A DNA stretch of 20,033 nt from CAZPKH01 sp964407165 (GTDB taxonomy: Bacteria > Bacteroidota > Bacteroidia > Bacteroidales > Muribaculaceae): positions 1 through 20,033 of the forward strand of contig CAYOUJ010000045.1 of NCBI GenBank assembly GCA_964407165.1. The letters are read 5' to 3'. A program made the position numbers and the translations under genes. Below the pieces are notes generated by a model. The model saw only the letters and a program-made list of their open reading frames with translations. It ran no database searches and was not told the origin of the DNA. Positions 13,986-20,033 of this stretch are shown piece after piece (the stretch's first letter is position 1; each line of letters opens with the position of its first letter).

Positions 13986-16900
13986 TTAGAAGCCGAGGAG
14001 GACTTTGAGGGTGCGCTCGGGAGTGGCGACGGTGTAGATGCCTCGGGGGAGGGTCAGGCACGCGTCGCCGGCGGCGCGGTAGAGGGTGCGGCCCTGCATG
14101 TCGGCGACGGTGACGATGCCGTCGGCGCCGGTGACTGTCAGGACGTTGCCGTCAACTGCGATGCGGACGCCGGACGCGAGGGCGCTGCCCGGCTCCAAGC
14201 CGTCGGAGTGCTTGGTCTCGAGGGTGAAGGGCTCGGAGGGAGCGCTCTCGCCGTGGTCATAGACGACGGTGGCGCGGTAGGTGTGCTCGCCGTCGGCCAC
14301 GCCGGAGTGGAGGTATGTCAGATCGGCGAGGGGGGCGTCGTTGAGGAGCACGCCGTCGCAGTAGATGTTGTAGCCTAATACGTCAAGGTGGGCCCACTGG
14401 GGGCCGGCCTCGAAGGTGGCGTCGTCGACGAGCATGATGAATCCGCTGGCGGAGGTGGAGCGTATGGCGAAGTAGGTGGCGCCCTCGGGGAGCAGCGCGT
14501 AGTAGTACTGGTACGATCCGCCGGGCAGAGGCTCCACGGCCACGTCGGTGGCGATGAACGAGCCTACGCTGTCACAGTCGGTCAGGGAGTAGTAAAGCTC
14601 GAGGCGCTCGCGGTAGAGGGCGTTGTAGGCGCGGGCGTAGAACGAGACGAGCTGCTGGCGTCCGCTCAGGCGGGGCGATACGAGCCAGTCGTCTTTGGCG
14701 GCGCCGGAGTAGGTGCAGATGGAGGCCATCGACTTGTCGCCCGTGCGGGGCTTGGCGTAGCTGCTGGTGAGGTTCTGTCCGCGGACGAGGTAGTCATAGT
14801 CGAGGACGAAGAAGGCGGCCTTGTCGACGCCGGGTGTCAGGCCGGGGAACTCGAGGGAGGAGACGCCGCTGACCGGCTCGTCGTCGGCGTCGATGGTAGT
14901 CCAGTAGCCCAAGGAGGAGGGGGTGAAGGAGGCGTAGTCCTCAAACGACTCGTTGACGACCGTTCCGGCGATGGGGTCCGTCAGGTCAGGCTCGGTGAGC
15001 GTGACGGTGACGGAGGCGTTGTGGTTGTCTTCGGCCGAAACGGCAGTCGTGGGATAGTTGGGGAGCTGGAGCTCGATGGTGCTCACGGGTGTTGCGTTGT
15101 TGACCGTGCGCTGGTCGGCGTCATAGTCGACGCGGGCGTAGTAGGTGTTCACCGGATCGCCGAGCTGCGGCAGGGTGTCGGTGAGGGTGACCACGGCGGA
15201 GGTCAGGGGGGCGAGGTCGGCTCCGGCCACGGTGACGGCGGGGTGCGAGGGCGCTGCCCCGCTCCAGAGGCTGACGGTGTAGCCCGAGGCGGTCTTTTGG
15301 CCGTAGTTGCTGACGGTGACGGCAAACTGTCCGGGCTGACCGGGGCAGAGGCGCCCGGGGTTGCGCAGGGCGGCGGCGGCGAGGTCGTAGTCAAACGTCT
15401 GGTCGAGGCGGAAGCCGTCGAAGAGCATCCAGGCGTAGGTGATGCAGGTGCATAGCAGCTCGCAGGAGACTACATGCCCCTTGAAGGCGCTCAGGTCGAT
15501 GCTGTGGAGGTCCCAGCCGGCGGCGTAGTCGCTCTGGCGCTGCGTGGCCACGGTAGTGCCGTTGACACGGATGGCGATGGTGTTTGAGTCGGCGCTGCCC
15601 CAGCCGTAGGCATAGAAGCGGAGGGTGGGGGTGACGGCGTCGGCGGGGATGTAGATGAGGCCCGAGCGGAGCACGCCGTAGTCGCCGCTATTGGAGGCGC
15701 GGAAGAGGAAGAGTGCCTCGTCGAGCGTGGGTGCCGTGGGTGCCTCGATGGCGGAGGTGGTGCTTACGGAGTAGGTCATGGTTGAGCTTACCTCGACGCC
15801 CCAGACATGCTCGGAGCCGCTCCACTCCTCGGTGAAGGGTATCTCGTAGGGGGTGCCCACGGGGCCGAAGTTGCTGGTGGTGCCCTCCGACGAGCTGCCG
15901 TTGCGGGTCTTGGGGTAGATGGTAAACTGCGCGAACTTCTGCACGCCCTTGCCGACGACGCGGCCGGTGAAGGTGGTACCAGTGATGTCGGAGAACATCA
16001 GCGTGGGTGTGGAGGTGGTGACGTCGTAGATGTCGTAGGTGACGTATTTCGGGTCCATGGGGAATCCGTCGGCGTCTTTGACGGCCTCGCTCCAAGAGAA
16101 TGTTACCTCACCCTCCATGTCGGCATCGACGAAGCTGAACGACTCGACGGGAGCCGGGACGGGCACGCCTACGAAGCGGTTGACGGAGGCGGGGATGCCC
16201 TCGCCGGCGGCGTTGTAGAAGCGGACGACGTACTCATAGCGCCCCTCGGCGGGGACGTTGGCGTCGTTGAGCGTCACGGGGCTGCGGAGGCTACAGGCCA
16301 CGGAGTCGACCATGGCGCCGTCGCGGAACAGCTTGGCGCATAGCAGCTCTGTGAGGTCGCTGCCGTCGATGGCCTTCGAGGGGGCCATGATGGTGACGGT
16401 GGCGCTGAGCAGGTCATCCTCCATCTTGGGGGTGACTGTCATGTCGGTGCCGGCGGCGGGGGCTGCAGGCTCCAGGCCGGCGTCGATGCTGAGGTTGCGG
16501 ATGTATAGCGACGAGGTGCCCAAGGCGGCCGCGCTGGTGGCGTGGATGCCGAAGTAATAGACGCCGTCGGCCGTGGGCTGGAAGGTGCCGGTGAAGGTCT
16601 GGTATTCCTTCATGCGGTAGTTGGTGATGGAGGTGGAGGGAACAATCTCCACGGTCATGGCCTCGGCCGTCTGGTCGGTGCCCATATAGGCGGCGAAGGT
16701 CTCGGTGGTACCGCTGACGCCGCAGGCGGCCTCGAAGGATATGGTATAGTAGCGGTTCGCGTCCATGCCCAGGCCGTAGACTATCATCCAGTCATCCTTG
16801 GCCTTGCTCACCGACTGGACGTAGACGCCATAGCCGGAGGTCCACTTGTTGAAGGTGTATGAGTCGCCGTTTAGGTTGAGCGCGGTGACAGGGTTGTAAG

Positions 16901-17543
16901 CCGACGTGGTGAACGACCAGGTGAAGGGCACGCGGGGCTCGCCGTACCAGAAGAGGTCGCCCTCGCCGTCCTCGTCGTCGCTGTAGCGGTATGTGCTGCC
17001 GTCGAGGTAGCGGGCCTGGATGGTCACGCCGATGTAGTGCAGCTGGTTCTCGCTGTCGGTAGCGGGGAAGTCGAGGTAGCAGTCGGAGGTGTAGTAATAT
17101 TTGGTGGACTGCCCCTCGGGGGTGTAGGTCTTGCCGTCTTTGACGAAGTAGACGCGGTAGTCGAGCTTCGACAGGTCGTCGAGTGCGTCGCCGTCGTCAT
17201 CCTTTGTCACGGGGTCCCAGGTGACGCGCACCACGCTGTCGCCGCGGGTGTAGGAGTACTTGATGTTGCGGGGATAGTTGGGGTAGACGGCTCCGACGGG
17301 GCGGACGGGGACGCTGTCGGTGAGTGCTGCGGCGGGGCGCGAGGGCGCTGCCCCGCTCCCGTATACGAACCCGTCGTTGATGTTGAGTTGCACGGCGGGG
17401 TTGATCAGGTGGTCGTATGCGCCGCCGGCGACGGTGATGATGGGCGTGGGGCGCACGGGGTCGGCGCCCTGGCCGGCCGGCTGCTGCGCCACGGCTCCCA
17501 AGGCCGCGGCCACCATCGCGCCTAAAATGTATCTTGCTTTCAT
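13986..17543 (-). CDS. Secreted multidomain protein with FN3, CARDB-like and cleaved-adhesin domains
   Basis: A 1185-residue exported protein, probably on the cell surface. Signal peptide MKARYILGAMVAAALGAVAQQ. An FN3-like module is near 80-180, a carbohydrate-binding or choice-of-anchor-like module near 200-360, FN3-like repeats to about 560, a MAM-like module to about 720, and a CARDB-like domain about 725-850. A cleaved-adhesin/choice-of-anchor J domain is about 864-1040 (NESFEDY...KDDWLVSPRLSG...MLVDDATF), then FN3 and a tail with MQGRTLYRA...PRGIYTV that resembles a T9SS sorting domain. Cleaved-adhesin domains occur in Porphyromonas gingipains and haemagglutinins, so adhesion or substrate binding is likely; no catalytic motif is seen. 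It is second in an operon, 52 bp behind a shorter paralogue. Two good hairpin elements and one decayed copy lie inside it. Confidence 0.85.
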   Translation of the reverse strand: MKARYILGAMVAAALGAVAQQPAGQGADPVRPTPIITVAGGAYDHLINPAVQLNINDGFVYGSGAAPSRPAAALTDSVPVRPVGAVYPNYPRNIKYSYTRGDSVVRVTWDPVTKDDDGDALDDLSKLDYRVYFVKDGKTYTPEGQSTKYYYTSDCYLDFPATDSENQLHYIGVTIQARYLDGSTYRYSDDEDGEGDLFWYGEPRVPFTWSFTTSAYNPVTALNLNGDSYTFNKWTSGYGVYVQSVSKAKDDWMIVYGLGMDANRYYTISFEAACGVSGTTETFAAYMGTDQTAEAMTVEIVPSTSITNYRMKEYQTFTGTFQPTADGVYYFGIHATSAAALGTSSLYIRNLSIDAGLEPAAPAAGTDMTVTPKMEDDLLSATVTIMAPSKAIDGSDLTELLCAKLFRDGAMVDSVACSLRSPVTLNDANVPAEGRYEYVVRFYNAAGEGIPASVNRFVGVPVPAPVESFSFVDADMEGEVTFSWSEAVKDADGFPMDPKYVTYDIYDVTTSTPTLMFSDITGTTFTGRVVGKGVQKFAQFTIYPKTRNGSSSEGTTSNFGPVGTPYEIPFTEEWSGSEHVWGVEVSSTMTYSVSTTSAIEAPTAPTLDEALFLFRASNSGDYGVLRSGLIYIPADAVTPTLRFYAYGWGSADSNTIAIRVNGTTVATQRQSDYAAGWDLHSIDLSAFKGHVVSCELLCTCITYAWMLFDGFRLDQTFDYDLAAAALRNPGRLCPGQPGQFAVTVSNYGQKTASGYTVSLWSGAAPSHPAVTVAGADLAPLTSAVVTLTDTLPQLGDPVNTYYARVDYDADQRTVNNATPVSTIELQLPNYPTTAVSAEDNHNASVTVTLTEPDLTDPIAGTVVNESFEDYASFTPSSLGYWTTIDADDEPVSGVSSLEFPGLTPGVDKAAFFVLDYDYLVRGQNLTSSYAKPRTGDKSMASICTYSGAAKDDWLVSPRLSGRQQLVSFYARAYNALYRERLELYYSLTDCDSVGSFIATDVAVEPLPGGSYQYYYALLPEGATYFAIRSTSASGFIMLVDDATFEAGPQWAHLDVLGYNIYCDGVLLNDAPLADLTYLHSGVADGEHTYRATVVYDHGESAPSEPFTLETKHSDGLEPGSALASGVRIAVDGNVLTVTGADGIVTVADMQGRTLYRAAGDACLTLPRGIYTVATPERTLKVLLGF
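14171..14196 (-). repeat. Decayed hairpin element in the C-terminal linker
   Basis: CGGACGCGAGGGCGCTGCCC followed by GGCTCC matches the reverse element with a few changes and one missing base. It encodes LEPGSALASG at the same place where the paralogue at 17596-19944 has LERGGALAPR from an intact copy. Confidence 0.7.
15239..15265 (-). repeat. 27-bp hairpin element inside the CARDB-like domain
   Basis: A copy with one change in the stem at element position 22, so it encodes SGAAPSHP instead of SGAAPSRP. It is sense-oriented to the gene, residues about 760-768. It sits between strands YTVSLW and VTVAGADL; the paralogue has the short loop YRNDVR there. Confidence 0.92.
17333..17359 (-). repeat. 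27-bp hairpin element in the N-terminal linker
   Basis: A full copy, sense-oriented to the gene and read as SGAAPSRP (residues about 62-70), in the low-complexity stretch between signal peptide and first FN3-like module. Confidence 0.93.
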
Positions 17544-17564
17544 TGTTTTCTTGTTGTTTGGTCT

Positions 17565-17592
17565 TTAACCGGTTAACCGGTTAATCGGTTAA
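17565..17592. repeat. 28-bp TTAACCGG triplet repeat, copy 2
   Basis: Units TTAACCGG, TTAACCGG, TTAATCGG plus TTAA. It lies 3 bp past the stop codon of the upstream gene and 21 bp before the start of the next. Length and design equal copy 1 at 3411-3438; each differs from the perfect triplet by one base, at different places. Confidence 0.75.
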
Positions 17593-17595
17593 AGT

Positions 17596-19944
17596 TTAGC
17601 GGATGATGAGTTTTGAGACGGCGGTGCCGACTTTGACGATGTATACGCCGGTGGTGGCGCTGACACGTGCGTTGCCGGTGCCGGTATATACGCAGGCGCC
17701 GTCGGCGCGATAGATGCCGACAGGCTGACCCTCGGCGCCCGAAATGCAGATTACACGGCCATCAGCGCATACGCGGGGCGCGAGGGCGCCGCCCCGCTCC
17801 AGCTCCACGCCGGAGAGGTTGCTGGCGCCGATCTCCACGCGGTTGGTGTAGCCGCTCTCGCCGCCGGCATAGAGGGCGGTGACGCGGTAGAAGTGGTCGA
17901 CGGCAGCATCGGCCGTGGCGTCGGTATAGGTGGTCTCGGTGACGGTCTCAGTGTTGATCTTGGCGCCGTCGCGATAGACGTTGTACCCCTCGAGGGTGTA
18001 GGTCTTGGCGGTACCGTCGGCGGCGCAGAAGGTCACGTCGTCGACGCGCAGCATGTATGCGCGGGTGCCGGTTGAGCGGATGGCGAAGTGCTTGGCTCCG
18101 GCGGGGACGTAGTAGGTGTACTCCGTCCAGCCCACGGGGACGGCGGTCTCAGTGCCGATAACCTCTGTGAAGTCGGCGGCGTCGGTGCCGTCGTAGCTTA
18201 CGAGGACCTCAAAGGCGTCGAGGCCCCAGTCGTCGCGGACGCTGCCGGCGCTGAAGTTGATGAGCTGCGCCTGGCCGGAGAGGGCCGGTGAGATGAGCCA
18301 GTCGTCGTTCTGCTCGCCGCCCACATTAAATATTGAAGCTGTGTACTTGATTCCGCTGACGGCCTCGTAGCCGCTGACCTTGGCATACTCTGCGTCGACG
18401 ACGAACCACGAGGCGGCCTTCATCTGATACGGGAAGGCGGTGGTGCTGTAGAGGTCGGCGCCGTAGATGGTGCCGGCGCGTGCACCGTCGCCGTCAAGCG
18501 TTGTCCAGGAGCCGATAGTGCCGGTGGTCCATACGCGGTAGTTCTCGAAGGTCTCGGTAGCGGCCTCGGTGGCGTTGAGCACTGGGGCCGTCCAGGTCAG
18601 GGTGATGGCCGTGGAGCCTTCCGAGCGGCCACCCTCGAGTGCCGAGGGAGCCGGCCACAGCGGGTCGACCACGCGGATGCTGACGGTGTCGGTGACGTTG
18701 TTGGTGAGGTCTTCGTCGCCGTCGATGTTGACGGTGGCGTGATAGCTGACATATTGCAGGTCGGGGTCGGTGACCACGTCGGTGAAGACGATCGTCGTGT
18801 CGGCGCCGGCGCCGAGGGCCGTGGCCTCGACGGTGGCCACGCGCACGTCGTTGCGGTACAGGCGAACGGCATAGTCACCGGAGGCGTTGACGGCGTTGTT
18901 GGCCACGTTGACGCTAACGCTGAGGATGTCGTTGAGCATTGCCTGGCCGGGGGTGTGGATGGCGGCGGCGAGGTCGACGGTGCGCTCATCCTTGACCTCG
19001 ATGCAGTCGAAGTAGGTGTAAAAGTCGCTGCGGGCCTCGGCGTTGAGGGCGATGCGGATGTCCTTGCCGCGGTAGGACGACAGGTCGACCTTCACCTGGC
19101 CCCAGGTGTATGCGTTGCTCACGCCCCAGGTGCCGACTATCGAGTCGACGGCCACGAAGCCGTCGCCCTCGTCAATCAAGGTTGTCACAAGGTTGCGCAT
19201 ATTTGTCCAGCCGGTGGTCCAGAACGACAGGGTGGGGTGCACGGCGGTCTCGTCGATGTGTATGCGCAGGGTGGCGATGCGGCCCTGGTCATACTGAGTC
19301 TTGGTGTAGAAGCGGATGAAGCCGTTGTCGCCGTCGACCGACGCCATGTCGTTGAAATAGGTGTCGGAATACATGGTCCACTTCGAGTCGAAGAACTCGA
19401 TGGAGGTGTCGACGGAATAGTTAGAGAACGACTCCTTGAAGGGCATCGAGTAAGCCGGGCCTACGATGATTGCGGCCGAGTTGGTGACATAGTTGCCCGT
19501 GCCGGCGCAGTTGACGGGGAAGACGGCATAGTAGACCATCTGCTGCTTCTCAGCGCCGACGAAGTTGCGCAGGCGGCACTCCGTCAGGCCTATTGCTATG
19601 GTCTCTGCGGAGCCGCTGCCGATGATGCGCTGGACGGTATAGGTGACGCTGTCAATGGCATTGCCGTCGACGTCCACCGTCGAGGGCTCCCAAGACAGGT
19701 CGACGTAGCCGTCTATGCCGCCTACGGCGGTGAGCGAGGCGGGGGCTGCCGGCACACCTGCGGTCGCGGTTAATACTATCGGTTTGTGAAACACAGGCAG
19801 TGCCGCGGGGCGCGAGGGCGCGGCCCCGCTCCCTTGGCTGTCGAAATCGGGAGCACCGAACCCCCCTTGCGCCGTGGCTGCGGGCGCCAGTACCGAGAGC
19901 ACCAGCCCTAGCGCCACCGAGCGCCAATCCATTAGTTTGATCAT
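17596..19944 (-). CDS. Secreted FN3/CARDB-like/cleaved-adhesin protein, shorter paralogue
   Basis: A 782-residue exported protein, first gene of the two-gene operon. The signal peptide ends near ATAQ (residue 26). FN3-like module about 64-155 (PAAPASLTAVGGIDGYVDLSWEP), a MAM-like/anchor-type module about 170-330 (FKESFSNY...FFDSKWTMYSD), CARDB-like domain about 335-440, a cleaved-adhesin/choice-of-anchor J domain about 465-635 (ETFENYRVW...NDDWLISPALSG...LRVDDVTF), FN3-like about 640-710, and a T9SS type A-like tail ending GVYIVKVG...SKLIIR. Domain order matches the C-terminal two thirds of the protein at 13986-17543, so the two are paralogues. An internal ATG at 19932 is an alternative start giving an equally good signal peptide. 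The likely role is adhesion or binding of host or polymer substrates; no enzyme motif is seen. Confidence 0.85.
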   Translation of the reverse strand: MIKLMDWRSVALGLVLSVLAPAATAQGGFGAPDFDSQGSGAAPSRPAALPVFHKPIVLTATAGVPAAPASLTAVGGIDGYVDLSWEPSTVDVDGNAIDSVTYTVQRIIGSGSAETIAIGLTECRLRNFVGAEKQQMVYYAVFPVNCAGTGNYVTNSAAIIVGPAYSMPFKESFSNYSVDTSIEFFDSKWTMYSDTYFNDMASVDGDNGFIRFYTKTQYDQGRIATLRIHIDETAVHPTLSFWTTGWTNMRNLVTTLIDEGDGFVAVDSIVGTWGVSNAYTWGQVKVDLSSYRGKDIRIALNAEARSDFYTYFDCIEVKDERTVDLAAAIHTPGQAMLNDILSVSVNVANNAVNASGDYAVRLYRNDVRVATVEATALGAGADTTIVFTDVVTDPDLQYVSYHATVNIDGDEDLTNNVTDTVSIRVVDPLWPAPSALEGGRSEGSTAITLTWTAPVLNATEAATETFENYRVWTTGTIGSWTTLDGDGARAGTIYGADLYSTTAFPYQMKAASWFVVDAEYAKVSGYEAVSGIKYTASIFNVGGEQNDDWLISPALSGQAQLINFSAGSVRDDWGLDAFEVLVSYDGTDAADFTEVIGTETAVPVGWTEYTYYVPAGAKHFAIRSTGTRAYMLRVDDVTFCAADGTAKTYTLEGYNVYRDGAKINTETVTETTYTDATADAAVDHFYRVTALYAGGESGYTNRVEIGASNLSGVELERGGALAPRVCADGRVICISGAEGQPVGIYRADGACVYTGTGNARVSATTGVYIVKVGTAVSKLIIR
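17774..17800 (-). repeat. 27-bp hairpin element in the C-terminal linker, read in a second frame
   Basis: A full copy, sense-oriented but read as ERGGALAPR (residues about 715-724), a different frame from the SGAAPSRP copies. It lies between the last FN3-like module and the sorting tail. Confidence 0.93.
19806..19832 (-). repeat. 27-bp hairpin element just after the signal peptide
   Basis: A full copy, sense-oriented and read as SGAAPSRP (residues about 38-46), 12 residues past the expected signal-peptidase site. Position 11 is C. Confidence 0.93.
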
Positions 19945-20003
19945 GTGAAAGTTATGTGTAATTAAATTGGTAATTTTGCGTAAGCGTTACAAAACTATGA
20001 CCG

Positions 20004-20033
20004 CAAAGATAGCAATTTTTGTGAAATTTCACA
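20004..20033 (-). promoter_or_regulatory. Promoter of the cleaved-adhesin operon with overlapping palindrome
   Basis: The minus strand has TATCTTTG at 20004-20011, a -7 match. TGTG at 20030-20033 is a possible -33 box with an 18-bp spacer. The perfect 14-bp palindrome TGTGAAATTTCACA (20020-20033) covers that box and could be an operator. The leader to the ATG at 19944 is about 50 nt. Confidence 0.65.

Noticed and set aside
13621..13989. Frame reading into the 9-bp minisatellite
   Set aside because: It overlaps the end of the GLUG-protein gene out of frame, and the repeat part has a simple period-three composition explained by the 9-bp units.
14388..15455. Plus-strand frame (355 codons) opposite the longer adhesin-like gene
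   Set aside because: It is an antisense shadow; the minus strand shows clear cleaved-adhesin and CARDB-like patterns.

Overview
The window comes from a member of the Bacteroidales with GC-rich coding DNA. Five putative promoters carry the Bacteroidetes -7 box TAnnTTTG, one with a good -33 box. Secreted proteins end in tails resembling type IX secretion (T9SS, Por) sorting domains, and a TonB-dependent receptor is followed by a BtuG-like beta-propeller. I cannot fix the family; a gut lineage such as Muribaculaceae or a Prevotella relative is a guess.

Layout. Positions 181-1773 (minus) hold a YifB/ComM-type AAA+ ATPase. Positions 1859-3181 (minus) hold a COG1672-type ATPase with a PD-(D/E)XK-like C-terminus. 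Positions 3182-3452 hold a promoter, two inverted repeats, a strong terminator hairpin and a 28-bp TTAACCGG repeat. Positions 3453-6233 (minus) encode a secreted GH13 alpha-amylase-family enzyme. Positions 6234-6927 are a long divergent regulatory region: the amylase leader with five tandem 30-bp repeats, then a promoter and a cobalamin riboswitch facing right. Positions 6928-13846 (plus) form a three-gene operon: a BtuB-like receptor, a BtuG-like propeller and a large secreted GLUG-repeat protein, most simply read as a vitamin B12 capture and import locus. Positions 13847-13985, between convergent genes, are filled with a 9-bp minisatellite. Positions 13986-19944 (minus) form a two-gene operon for paralogous multidomain secreted proteins (FN3, CARDB-like and cleaved-adhesin/choice-of-anchor J domains).

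The most striking feature is a 27-bp GC-rich hairpin element present in about 13 full or near-full copies plus three degraded or partial ones between 6321 and 19832. It is tandemly arrayed in the amylase leader, sits twice inside the cobalamin riboswitch, and lies in frame inside four of the five large secreted-protein genes to the right. It is a multiple of three long and has no stop codon in any of its six frames. In the commonest frame it encodes SGAAPSRP and in another ERGGALAPR. It resembles, in concept, protein-coding palindromic elements known from Rickettsia, but I do not recognise this family. Full copies inside genes all face one way relative to translation, and all copies in untranslated leaders face the other way.

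There are no tRNA, rRNA, CRISPR, insertion-sequence or phage genes that I can support.
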